A stretch of 60,594 nt of DNA from the NCBI GenBank assembly GCA_002104905.1, contig MCFE01000539.1, positions 1 to 60,594 on the forward strand, given 5' to 3'. Both the position numbers and the translations under genes were made by a program. The notes beneath the pieces were generated by a model. That model made no database searches. It saw only the letters and a program-made list of their open reading frames with translations, and was not told where the DNA came from. Below, one piece after another: positions 21,437 to 31,774 of the stretch (its first letter is position 1; every line of letters starts with the position of its first letter). The stretch comes from Basidiobolus meristosporus CBS 931.73 (taxonomy: Eukaryota; Basidiobolomycota; Basidiobolomycetes; Basidiobolales; Basidiobolaceae).

Positions 21437-22380
21437 GACCATTTTGCCAACCATAGTAACCACAATCGCTAGTATTTAATCGAATTAGATGGCCCAATCA
21501 ACGCATAGAGAAGTGATGCTATTTAATGGTTATTTTATTCCCCTTCCCCCCTTCCCACCATCCCTTGCCAATATATTATTGAGTTATTAAGTAGATTAAA
21601 CCATGTCAAACTAGAAATGTTGAAATGTTATCATTAATGTGGCTACGGATCAATGATTGTGTATAGTCTTCCCATGGTAGCTGTGGTGATGCTTGATACA
21701 ATGGTGCTAAGTGCTCATGCGATGATCAGGTCTATACGTAATCTTTGGTCCTTTGAGACAGCAGGCCCGGCGATTATCCATGGAGAGGTGGGCGACTATA
21801 GTGTCATGTTGTGGTTAGGAATGGGCATCAGTGAAATTGAGTTTGGATTAAGCAATATTTCTTGCAATCGCACTGAGCATCGTCCTCATCGTGCCTTGCT
21901 TGCTTAGACACAAAAAATGTTCTAGGTCGCTGGTAGTCTAGCATATGGCGCAATTACTTTCATGTTGACCTGATTTATGGTCTTGGATGCGGCCCAAATA
22001 TGAGGCTGTGTATTGTTTGGTATCCCCTACATTGCCGACCTTATGTACTTCTGTCCCACTTGGTAATACTAAAGACATAACTAGGTGGGGACAATTTAAG
22101 AAATATGTATGTAATGCTGGACACTATACACAACTTTGAAACTTTACTTTTTACAATTGGTATCATTGAGCAAACTTTGAATGAACAACTCTACACCAAG
22201 ATCCACGTTTCAGCATTAATATGCATGCCATAACTCAGCACTAATTAGTATACAGGTCTGGCATGAAATCACAGTATTAATGGTAAAGTTTTAACCTGAT
22301 GTTAGATGGAAGCACTGTTGTATGTATATTATGTGAATGTCCTAGCTGATTAGTGCATGCTGTGAAAATATATAGGTATT
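21437..22380. other. Intergenic region, no gene supported
   Basis: A and T rich; one 84-codon open frame at 21653-21907 has no recognisable pattern and no promoter evidence. Confidence 0.4.
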
Positions 22381-22727
22381 TGTTGTAAGAGTCTTGGAGA
22401 TATCAGAAGTGTTGGGGAGAACCAGTAGATTATGTGGTTTCACTTGATGATTTATTGAATGTAAAAGTAGTATTTAGACTTTTGCATGGTCTGGGCAAAA
22501 CAAACATGTGAAATATGCTTAGGAAGATCCTAAGAACATGTGTGCAGAGTTTGGGGCTGTTTGGACAACTTTGAGAAAACTCACGTTCTGTGCACCTGAT
22601 ATTTTGGTGTAAATATTTCAAGTAAATCCCAACAAGGGATTTGGTAAGAATTCTCTAAGATTTGAAGGTAATGATCTAAGTGACTAAGTTAGGTGAATAT
22701 TTAGGTGTGATTACGAAACTCACAACA
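22381..22727 (-). repeat. Solo LTR of the young copia family, reverse orientation
   Basis: Starts TGTTGTAAGAG and ends CACAACA on the plus strand, with the same block order as the intact LTRs at 50 and 54 kb read in reverse. Length 347 bases, close to the 349-350 of the intact LTRs. No interior follows. No clear 5-base target duplication is seen. Confidence 0.85.
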
Positions 22728-23139
22728 TTGAGAACTGTATCCCTAAGTAGTAACTGAGCTCTCAAGATTGGACATTTCGAACTCCTTCCCTACGAAAAAT
22801 CTCAAACCTGGAATTCATCTGATTTTCAGCTGGCATTCAGCTGGTATTCTGATGGTATTTTGCTAGCCTCCCTTGGTACTCAAGATGTGCCGCAACTTGC
22901 ACACTCTTCTTAGTTTCATGAAACTTGATAATCGTTTTAATGGCCAGGCTAGGGTAGCGGTTGGCGAAAAGGGGTTTTGTCTGGAGTATAAGGAGTGCCA
23001 CTAGTGGTGGAATGTGTATACCCACTCAATGTCACCTCAGTGTTGAGGGTAACTACAGTAATGATGGGACCCCGTCACTTCCGGATTCGCAAGGGATTCA
23101 TAATTGCCCCATGACTCATAGGAAGCCCACGGACATGTC
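22728..23139. other. Intergenic region with a short CTGGTATT-like repeat
   Basis: Near 22825-22865 a degenerate repeat of CAGCTGG(C/T)ATT units occurs; a similar stretch lies at about 29845-29895 just before another solo LTR. No gene seen. Confidence 0.35.
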
Positions 23140-23358
23140 CCTGGCATCCATCAACCTTTGCCACTGCCTCTCCATCATACCTAGATCCATCACGGGCAAT
23201 CCAACCAACGCAAACATCCTTACTGCGAACCAATCTCACCCCATCATTCACCCACACTAGAGCCTGGTTTGACCCCGGAGTGAGCCACTGGACCACCGGG
23301 TTCTTGATGATGGATCAGAGCCGCGTCGACTACTCTCACGTTCCGGTCTGCCCATAGG
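23140..23358 (+). pseudogene. CAP gene relic: 5' leader fused to exon 3
   Basis: 23228-23358 reads as a complete, open CAP exon 3 (TPSFTHTRAWFDPG, then HWTTGFLMMDQSR and VPVCP before TAG), close to copy 5. Immediately upstream (about 23140-23220) the sequence resembles the 5' leader of copy 5 (ATCAACCTTT..CACTGC..TCTATCAT..TAGATC). Exons 1 and 2 and both introns are absent, as if one deletion joined the leader to the last exon. Confidence 0.7.
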
Positions 23359-23654
23359 AACCGTGATTGTTTGGATTGAATCGAATTAGATAAACCCATA
23401 GAGAATAGACGCTCTTTAATCGCTCTTTAATTGGTTACTTTGCACCCCTGATTCCCTTTCCACCACCCCTCATAGCCAGATCAATTGGAAGGGATGTATT
23501 ATTCGGAGTCACCCAGGCGATCACATGGTGTAGGTGTGTACGAGGCTATTAAATGGATGTCTAACCAGAAGTGGTGGTATGTTACAGAAATTGGAATTGG
23601 TGTAGCGAAATTCGTGTGGCTACAGACCGATGGATATTTATGATCTCCCCACGA

Positions 23655-24758
23655 TTAGTGCTTCCCGTGGTGGTTGTGGTGATGCCCACCTCCCATCAAT
23701 TTGTTGGCGACCATGCCTATGGCCATGCCACCAAGTCCACCCGCGATGACCGAGCCAACGCTTCCCAATCCCGATGAGGGTGGTTTTCCTTGCTGGTACT
23801 GCGCCTGGGGAGGGGGTCCACCATAGTACTGGCCTTGGGGAGGCGCCCCGTAGTACTGCCCCTGAGGCGGCTGGCCGTAATATTGTCCCTGGGGAGGCGG
23901 GCCGCCGTAGTAATTTGATTGCGGTTGGGAATTGGCACCATTGGAGGAGAGTTTGGACGAGGCAATCTTCCCCGCGATCCCACCAACCACCGCTCCCATC
24001 ATGGTTGGCTTGCTAAGACCCAAGAACCGATCTTGGTCCCCAGTGGCTTGGTTTCCGACGCCTGGGGTTTGAGGTGTGTTGGCGTCGTTGCTTCCGTATT
24101 GGCCTTTCTCGTAATTTGGCCCGTTGCCGGCGTAGGTGGAAGAGGTGCCGGGGTAGGTAGAGGAGGTGCCGTTGTTTGGCACCCCACCATATTGCTGACT
24201 GTCAAGACTAGGGTTGCTTGAATAATCGGTGGCGGCGGGGAACCCGCCGTAGCTGTTTGGCATATTTCCCTGGTAACCGCCACCGTCACTAGGGGCTGGC
24301 ATACCAAACGACTGATTGTCAGCACCTGGCATGTGCGGTTTCGAGTCGTAACTCGAGTCCGGACCGCTAGGCATGGCAAAACCAAGAGGGGCTTGTCCGG
24401 TGGAGGTCACTTGGTGCGAGTTACTACCGGGATAGGAGCTGTAATCCGGAATAGCTGAGGGCATTGGGGAGTTTTGGGCGTGGCCTCCTTCTGTGGAATA
24501 ATATCTTGGACGTGGATCTTCCCAGGAAGATTCCCCGGTGGCGGTGTCTAAACAGAGAAACCTTCGTTAGTGCTCCTCATAAACGGCTGCCGCTTTTCCA
24601 TTGCCGATACTTACTGACGTAGTATGTGCGGTTGCTTTGTGGGTCGACTTGGCTGATCCTATAAGTGATGGGCGATGAGTGTTCAGATGGGCTTTCCTGT
24701 GCAGTAATAAGCGGAGAGAAGGTACTTACCAGCCTGGAGGTAAAGGTCTACTGTCCAT
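23655..24758 (-). CDS. WW-domain protein with glycine zipper and QGQYYG-type repeats
   Basis: Exons 24758-24730, 24658-24615 and 24547-23655, with introns of 71 and 67 bases (GTAAGT donors, TAG acceptors), give 321 residues. The start ATG opens MDSRPLPPGW, and splicing builds one WW domain at about residues 5-37: LPPGW, TYYVN, then SSWEDPRP, with both signature tryptophans and the closing proline. A long Gly/Ser/Tyr/Asn/Pro-rich linker follows. Then come a glycine-zipper segment (MMGAVVGGIAGKIASS), four copies of a QGQYYGxPP-like repeat, a second glycine-rich hydrophobic segment (GSVIAGGLGGMAIGMVANKLM) and a His-rich tail. WW domains bind proline-rich ligands; glycine zippers pack in membranes or assemblies. 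Cellular role unknown. Confidence 0.85.
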
Positions 24759-25161
24759 GATACTTGATTACTGCTTCAAAGGGTAAAGAGTTAACAAAAA
24801 AGAGCGTTGTGTGATGAATAAATACTGCGATGAACGGTGTAATTTATGAACCGAGTTCACTAGGAATGTGACAGCCTCGCGAGTACATTCAGAAATGATG
24901 GGATCACTCAGAACCTGTCGACACGTGACCAACCTTTGCGAACACGTTCTTGGCAGCTGCGTCCTGCCAATGGGAAATCGAGACAGCCCATCTAAAAATA
25001 AGAATCACCTCTCCTATGCTTGTGACTGAATGAATGGCTTAATTTATTTGAGCATGTGGATTAGTCTCATGCATTCTAATAGATATCGAGATTATGATTG
25101 AAGGTTGGCATAAAAGAGGTGATGCGAGAGTCGCTTAAATTAGGCAACAGGGGAAGCGGTT

Positions 25162-25901
25162 TTAGGGGCAGACCGGAACCCGAGAGTAGTCAATGCGGTT
25201 CTGGTCCATCCCCAAGAACTCCATGGTCCAGTAGTTCCCTCTGGGGTCAAACCCGGCTCCAGTGTGGGTGAAGGATGGGGTGAGGATGTTTCGTCGATGA
25301 ACTGGTGCACATGAGGCAGAATCAAAATGGGATGGTTAGCGAATATGTTCCCACCGTGGGGTCGAGCCATTCCATGACCCACCAACTGGCCCAACTCCAC
25401 CGGATAATCCCTTACGAAACACAACTTACCATCGGAGTGCATCCATTTGTAGACCACCGACTCTTCTGTCTGGTCCCCTACCGCGACATTCTCGCGCGTG
25501 AACGATAGTTGTAGCCCCTGGATCTTGCTACATCCCCCATATCTGGCCGATCCGAACGATTGTGGGTCATCTGGCGACGGTTGGCTTGGCTCTGGGAGTG
25601 GTATTGCGCATCCTCGTTCAGATCCCTGTAGTCAGTTCAATTCAGTGTCAATCAGTATCCAATCCGAACAACTGCGCCAAACTGCTCAAGGCCAAGCGTG
25701 GCATTATAGAGACAAGCCAAAGAAGAGGAGCAACTGATCAGGGGGGCAGAAAGTGACTTACGCATTCACTATCAAAGGCTTCAATCCACGCGAGACCCGC
25801 TCCTGGTTGACCAGGCAGACCAGTCGCTCAACTGAGAATGCCTGTGCCGTCCACGAAGCAAGGATGACCAGGAGGATGGTGTGTATCAGGGAGAGCTGCA
25901 T
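25162..25901 (-). pseudogene. CAP-domain gene, copy 6, inverted and frameshifted
   Basis: Exons 25901-25762, 25625-25430 and 25301-25162 mirror copy 5, with introns of the same length (136 and 128) and matching splice sites. Exon 2 is 196 bases instead of 197: one C is missing near 25492-25495 in the codons for the AEN motif, shifting the frame before HRRNIL. The terminal codons (VCP, TAA) are kept. Either a recently inactivated inverted copy or a base missed in assembly. Confidence 0.85.
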
Positions 25902-26242
25902 GCTTGAGATGTTTTTGTGAGTGGTTTGCGGGGCTAGATCTATCGATGATAGAAAAGCAGTGAGAAAGGTTGATGTGGATCAGAGAGATGACTGGGCGCT
26001 TATATCCATCTAGACCACTCCACTCAGAGGATTACTTCCGTCGCGGAGGATCCATTGCAGCAAGGCTAGATCTGGTATATCCGATGCAGAGCTACGGTGC
26101 ATGTCAAGTGTCGGAGAGTAAACGGATCTGAGAACAAAAGGACGGCCAGCAGGGTCGGTTGAATTCTGCACCGATCGAATTGTTTGGCATGAGGCCAGAA
26201 ATAGTGGGCAACAGACTCGGCAGTGAATTCTGCATAACACTG
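25165..26242 (-). repeat. Right arm of the 1.1 kb inverted duplication (CAP copy 6 and promoter)
   Basis: Reverse complement of 20335-21430, with scattered substitutions, the missing exon-2 base and changes around the TATAAG element. Confidence 0.85.
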
Positions 26243-27320
26243 ATCTCGGAGTTGAAATAGGCAGTGGAAACGTATAAATCCAATTAGGTCGATGTATTCA
26301 AGGCCCTAGCCCAATATAGATCTCGCGGCCTTGCTAAGCAGGTTAGGCTATTCAGGTTAGGATATTTACATGTGGTTCTATTATTCCTAGTTGCGTCTAT
26401 ACATGATTATGTCATCAACTGGTTAGCTCTATGTGGCTGTGTGGTGGTCATGCTGTAGTTGGTTGCTTTGAGATGGAGCTAGAACAGGCATCGATCGCAT
26501 AAGCACTTCGAGCAAGTCGAAAGCTAGAACTGGCATCGATCTCCTAAGCACTTTGAGCTAGTCGAAACGTAGATAAGAGAGCCAGGGGCTATCCGTGCGA
26601 TCTAGAACGATCCAATTCGACGACCAGTCTTCTGAAGCAACGATCCATATTTAGGATCACCGAATACCATCACTCGCAGTTACCAACACTGCAGGTTGAC
26701 GATGCGAAGGCGCATAGGTTGCTTTCCTCTACGACTGTGTAGCTAGATGAAGTGCCTACTTATCATATGGCACTGGTACAATCTCATCCACTTCTCGAAT
26801 CAAAAAGCCTTATCAATCTTCAAGGCAAATTCCCATCTCACTATCTCCGGGTTCTTCCTTGATGGGTTCCTAATCCATCATATCCCACAAATGGAAGGTT
26901 CAACTGCCTATCAGCAACCAAGGGAAATTTTCCATCATTTAGGGGCCTACCCCCAAAGTGGGAGATTTTCCGGTTCCCTTCGTGATGATTATTATTATGC
27001 TATTCTAGATTGGGATGGGGAATTCCCAAAACATCCCTTACTCACTGCGGTGGTTGGCGAGGGACGACAGAATCATGGACCGATGTAACCAGCAATATAC
27101 AATGGAATATTACTTGAGGCCAACTGCCGTAACGGGTCGATGTAACAAGCAACATGTTTGAGGCCAACTACTGCCCCACCAAATATAGGCAAATTCGACA
27201 CCCTACCCCTCCGCATAGGTACGTTGTTTGGCCCAGGTGATTTACTTACGTAAGTAGTTTATTGTGGGAAATTTTATGTACAGCGTGCGAGTCAACTCAA
27301 CAATATTTACACAGAATCCA
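26243..27320. other. Intergenic region with two short direct repeats; one doubtful ORF
   Basis: A 45-base unit (GCTAGAAC..GTCGAAA) is present twice in tandem at 26478-26522 and 26523-26567. A looser repeat (GATGTAAC.AGCAA ... TTGAGGCCAACT) occurs twice between 27082 and 27175. An ORF at 26747-27088 (113 residues) starts with ATG but has no recognised pattern; I do not support it as a gene. Confidence 0.45.
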
Positions 27321-28019
27321 TTAAACGCTCTCTCTACATTTACTCCGCGATTTGTCATGGGTTCTCATGTGTTGTCCCAGGTTGTCTCTCCTGGAGAAGG
27401 TTTTGCCGCACCCTTCCACATCGCAGGAGTAAGGGCGCTCCAGGGTATGCACCCGGAAGTGTCTCTTCAGATGCTCAAAACGTTTGAATCGCATCTGACA
27501 GCCAGGGAATTGACAGACATGGGCCTTACGGATCATCGACTCGTCTTGCTTTCGATTCTGGTATGCGTGGGATGGTTGGTAGGGGTGGACGCGGTGGACG
27601 GCCGTCATATTGGCCAATGTCCTCGTGTGCCAGGTTTCGATAACTGGGGCCATCTTTGCGGCGATTGGGCGTAGCTCCGCCCTTGAGATTTCGGCAACTG
27701 GTGACGTTTTGGGGGCCGGAAGGGGGTCTGGAGTGGATGATTGAATTTCGGAGGAATGGCTGCTGGAGTTGCAGTAATCCACTGCCGAATCAAAATTCAG
27801 CAGCTTGTATATGTTGCTCACTTTGGGGGAGTGGGTTGGGTTGCTCTCGGAGGAGAACGAGGAAACACTAGACTGTGGACTACTCGGGACACTTATCGAG
27901 CCCGCGTAACTGCACGCCAGCGAGTGCTTTGTGTCGACTTGGTGTAGAGCATTGTCAAATGCTGCTCGCGAATGAGGAAGATGACCAGCCGAGTGGAAAG
28001 TATCCTGAGTAAATAACAT
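27321..28019 (-). CDS. Two-finger C2H2 transcription factor, Msn2/4-like fingers
   Basis: 232 residues from the first ATG (28019). The C-terminal 66 residues hold two C2H2 zinc fingers: C-x4-C-x12-H-x3-H (CQFPGC...HLKRHFRVH), then a linker TLERPYS, then C-x4-C...NLGQHMRTH. The contact helices RFEHLKRH and RRDNLGQH resemble those of fungal Msn2/Msn4-type regulators that read AGGGG stress elements. The N-terminal part is Ser/Pro-rich and probably regulatory. The frame is open 23 codons further upstream without an ATG, so a 5' exon cannot be excluded. Nuclear; targets unknown. Confidence 0.85.
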   Translation of the reverse strand: MLFTQDTFHSAGHLPHSRAAFDNALHQVDTKHSLACSYAGSISVPSSPQSSVSSFSSESNPTHSPKVSNIYKLLNFDSAVDYCNSSSHSSEIQSSTPDPLPAPKTSPVAEISRAELRPIAAKMAPVIETWHTRTLANMTAVHRVHPYQPSHAYQNRKQDESMIRKAHVCQFPGCQMRFKRFEHLKRHFRVHTLERPYSCDVEGCGKTFSRRDNLGQHMRTHDKSRSKCRESV

Positions 28020-30030
28020 GAATGCGACTATGGTATAGGCCGATGGGGAGTCGTCGTGCGTGAGAGCGATGGTTGGTAAGTGTGCCAATAAGCAAATTCC
28101 AGTTTCTCTTTGTACTTCGTCTGGGTTTTATAGCGTCGCTCTGTACTTGACCTTGTGATCTGTCAAAAAATGGATCCAGAAAAAAATCGAGAAAAAGGGT
28201 GCGGTGGTTGAAATTTAGGGATCCTTCGGATAAATGTGGAGGTCTTCCAATCGTGTCGCCAGGGTTAAGGGGTTTCTCGTGATGTTGGATCATAGTTGCC
28301 TGCCAAATGGATAAACATATTTCTAGGGCTGTGATTCCCAATCAGGGAGGTTGGTCAAAATAGAAAAGTCGGCTAGATGATCAGATAGTTTAAAGCCAGA
28401 GTGACAACCCTAACCCTGAGCTGAATTTATACTTTTGTGGACGTGTAACACTTTGCGCTGGCAAAGTAGTTGGGTTGCAAGGACCAATATCTCTGTAATT
28501 CGATGTGGATTGCGTGCTCTGAAACGCTTGTGCTTGGAGAATTGATGGTTCCAGAACACTCGGACACCATCCTTGACTAGAGTTTAGTAGGACTAATGAG
28601 TATTGCTGCTATTCCACACAACAGTCTCCTTAATCCAATCGCACATTCCTGGGACTCGAATCATCTGAGTTGTACTTCTTTAGAATATGTAGGAATCACC
28701 GTTTCTTCATATCACTCTTTGGTATAGTAGGTGCTCTCTGCATCTAGGTAAGACGGCCGTTGTGGTGTTTCGAACTTCAAACTCCCCCAAAATAATCCAT
28801 TGGCCCTTTTTTACAGAGGCTTTTCCCAAATAGTACTTTCTCCAGTTTAGAGATAAGGAAATGTCATTCACACGTAGGGGACAATCCGGATCGAGGTGAG
28901 GGTTTCCTGGTATCTAGCGCGTCCACAACATAATAAAATCAACAATTACTTGGGCTTCACTTTCTCGTCGAGCCGCTGTTGTCATATGCCTTACTATACA
29001 AGGATCCTATACTTGAATCCGTAATTCAATGCATGTTGTTTGACGAACCTATACGATAGCTATCTTACTACCAGTTGTTTGTGTATATATTAGGCTAGCA
29101 CAAAGGATGCAACTAGTGAGTGAAAAATATTCAGAAGCGTTGAATGCAGCGCATGAGTGGAAAATTTCCGGGATACATCGAGGAAGCATCTTCAATACCG
29201 CAAGGAGAATCAGTATTTCTTCATTCTTTGTCTTACTGTGCACCGACTTGTGAATTTAATCCAGTGGTCAAACCCAAATTTGATTATAATGTTTGGTTTA
29301 CACATATTTATCGTTGTTTGATTGATAACGAAAATTAAATTCCCATAAAGTTATTCCCCCAAGACATCGCGCTCATCTATAAGTAGAACTGCCCGCCAAT
29401 GATTGACCATAAAATAACCAGCTATGTTTGAAAAGTGCCATTCCTGTATCAGTCACTTTTTCTGTCGGTTTTAATTTCACACTTGTATTCTAAGGAAACC
29501 TGTTGAACTGTATGAGTTTTACATATTGAAATAAGTAGTACTGCTTGAACATCAATTTATTACAAATAGCTCCAAAATGTTGAGTTTGTATATATACAGT
29601 TTTTCTATCGTTGGCCTAAGGATTCTAACAATTTGTGCAGACGGCCATCTATTTAAAGTTAGATTTCATGGAAGCATCTGGTGAATCATGTACTGCATGA
29701 AAGCACACTGAAAATGATTGATTTAGTTCCTAGCCATGTGTGGATCGTGTTTTTTCCCTTGTGATTTATTTCTTCAAATCTATTCTAGCATTCTGATATT
29801 TCCCTAGGCAAAATAGCAAGCTTGGATTTCATATGGTCATCTGCTGGAATTTTAATGGTATTCCTCAGGTATTCAGCTGGTGTTCTGCTGGGGCTTTGCT
29901 GCAGTCAATTTTAAAGGGTAAATATCTCTAGAGTCAATGCCCTAACTGTTACCATACCTAACATGAGGATGGCCCAGGCGCAACACCTTCTAGGATATAT
30001 ATCTAATTGCTCTCAAGAAGACTAGAGCTC
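28020..30030. other. Long intergenic region, no gene supported
   Basis: AT-rich with no ORF of coding character. A CAGCTGG-type degenerate repeat lies near 29845-29895, like the one next to the LTR at 22.4 kb. Confidence 0.4.
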
Positions 30031-30365
30031 TGTTGTAAGAGTTTTGGAGATGTTGGGAGTGATTGGGGGAACAAGTAGATTATGCGGTTATCACTTAATG
30101 ATTTATTGAATGTAAAAGTAGCCTTAATACTTTTACATTTTCTTAGCAAAACAAACACGTAGAATATGCTCAGGAAGGTCCACGAACATGTGTGCAAAGT
30201 TTGGGCTATTTGAACAACTTATCAATATTTTATGTTTCGGGTACCTGATGTTACGGTGAAAATATTCCAGGTAAACCCCGACAAGGAATTTGGCCAGAAT
30301 TCTCTAAGATTTGTAGACTATGATCCAAGTGACTAAAATTTGGTGTAAATTTTGTAGTTATACCA
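30031..30365 (-). repeat. Decayed solo LTR of the young copia family, reverse orientation
   Basis: Begins TGTTGTAAGAGTTTTGGAG and follows the reverse LTR block order (GGGTACCTGATGTTACGGTG, TAAACCCCGACAAGGAATTTGG). The distal terminus is eroded, so the end is approximate. Confidence 0.75.
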
Positions 30366-31720
30366 ATATTCACCTAAGATATTGAAAGTTGCAACTTGAC
30401 AGAAAATTAGATTTTCAATGGAATTATACTGGCATTATGCTCGTCGTTGGTTGGTTTTTAATAGGGTTTACATATTTGTAATACATACACAATTGTAAAA
30501 TGATTACATAACAACACTTTCAAACCATCAGAAAATATAAACAAAAAAGAGTAAACCTATAAGCATCTAATTATCCTCAAGACATACCAACTTCGATGAC
30601 TAGCAGCAACTGACAGCCAGATTGAACGAATGGATTTGTAGAGATATTAAAAGAAAAATGTTCGTCACATCTTGTTTGGTAGTACATCTGTATGATCCCT
30701 GTACATATACTCCATATATCAATGCTCAATAGAGGTAAATCAAACGTATTGTTCTTGATTGCTGGAAATCTGTAATTTCATACTTACAGATTGAATATCA
30801 TTGTAGATAAATAATTAGGTGCCGTACTTGCTATTTGCAATACTCACCGTTTGGCATGAATTTACCACGTTTGCTGGTAATCACCATAGTAATCTGAGCT
30901 ATTTTTCCGGTGCCCATAGGGAGAATACTTTGGCATTTGCCAGAAGCACTAGTTTCATCTCGTCAAGATAGTAAACTTATTTTTTCGAACTCTATAGTAG
31001 ATGGCCGACACTAGATCTACACCATGAGAGTGCTACGTCGGCGGATAATTTTACCCGAAATCCTCCGTATTTACACCTATGAGCAGTGGTTAGCGTGGGA
31101 CACTAGGTTCACGATGAATACCCCTAGTAACGAGTAAAGGCAATAATCCTCCCAAGATGGTGTCAAGTTGGCTTCTTCCGAATGCCATACACACGTCTAG
31201 AATGGCCGCCCCTACAATATTTCCCTTTCTGATAAGGTTTTCCAGCATCGCGTCCACATTTGAATTCTTGGTACTTCCCTCTTCACATCACTAACATGTG
31301 GAAATCGAAATTACAATGGAAAAAGATGGTGCCTAGCTTATGTGCTTATGCGAACTAGATACTGGGTAGCTTTAGGATGCAATATTGACTATTGAAGATC
31401 ACAATACGACAGTTGAACCGAACTGACTAGGTAGCGGACCTTCTGGAGTCACAACGATCCAAAGAATCGGTGGTATTTCCTGAAAGAGAATATGGCTTTA
31501 AGCTCTATCCAAGTTCTATATCACTTTATCCCATGAATCCTCCTTGCTTAATTTACACTTGCAATAAGACTAAATTAGGTTCGATATTCGATTAATCATA
31601 ATCATCGATCGTACTATTATGAAATAAGTATTCTATAGGTTTGATCGAATACTATGTATTCTAAGCGATTTCCAAAAGAGGCAAGATTTACCTTGACATG
31701 AGCAGGGTTGTGTAAGCAAA
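30366..31720. other. Intergenic region, no gene supported
   Basis: AT-rich. The stretch from about 31365 (TAGCTTTAGGATGCAATATTGACTATTGAAGATC) recurs in altered form near 36217, which marks the left side of the repeated CNT-globin module. Confidence 0.4.
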
Positions 31721-31728
31721 TATAAATA
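31721..31728 (+). promoter_or_regulatory. TATA box of the CNT1 gene
   Basis: TATAAATA. An in-frame ATG at 31733 is only 5 bases away and would lie upstream of any TATA-directed transcript start, which supports the ATG at 31775 as the real start. Confidence 0.6.
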
Positions 31729-31774
31729 TCGAATGATTTCATTAGTATTCCTCATTAACAATAACTATCTCATC

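Noticed and set aside
31733-31774. Fourteen extra N-terminal codons on CNT1
   Set aside because: The ATG at 31733 lies 5 bases after the TATA box, upstream of any plausible transcript start, and CNT2 lacks it.
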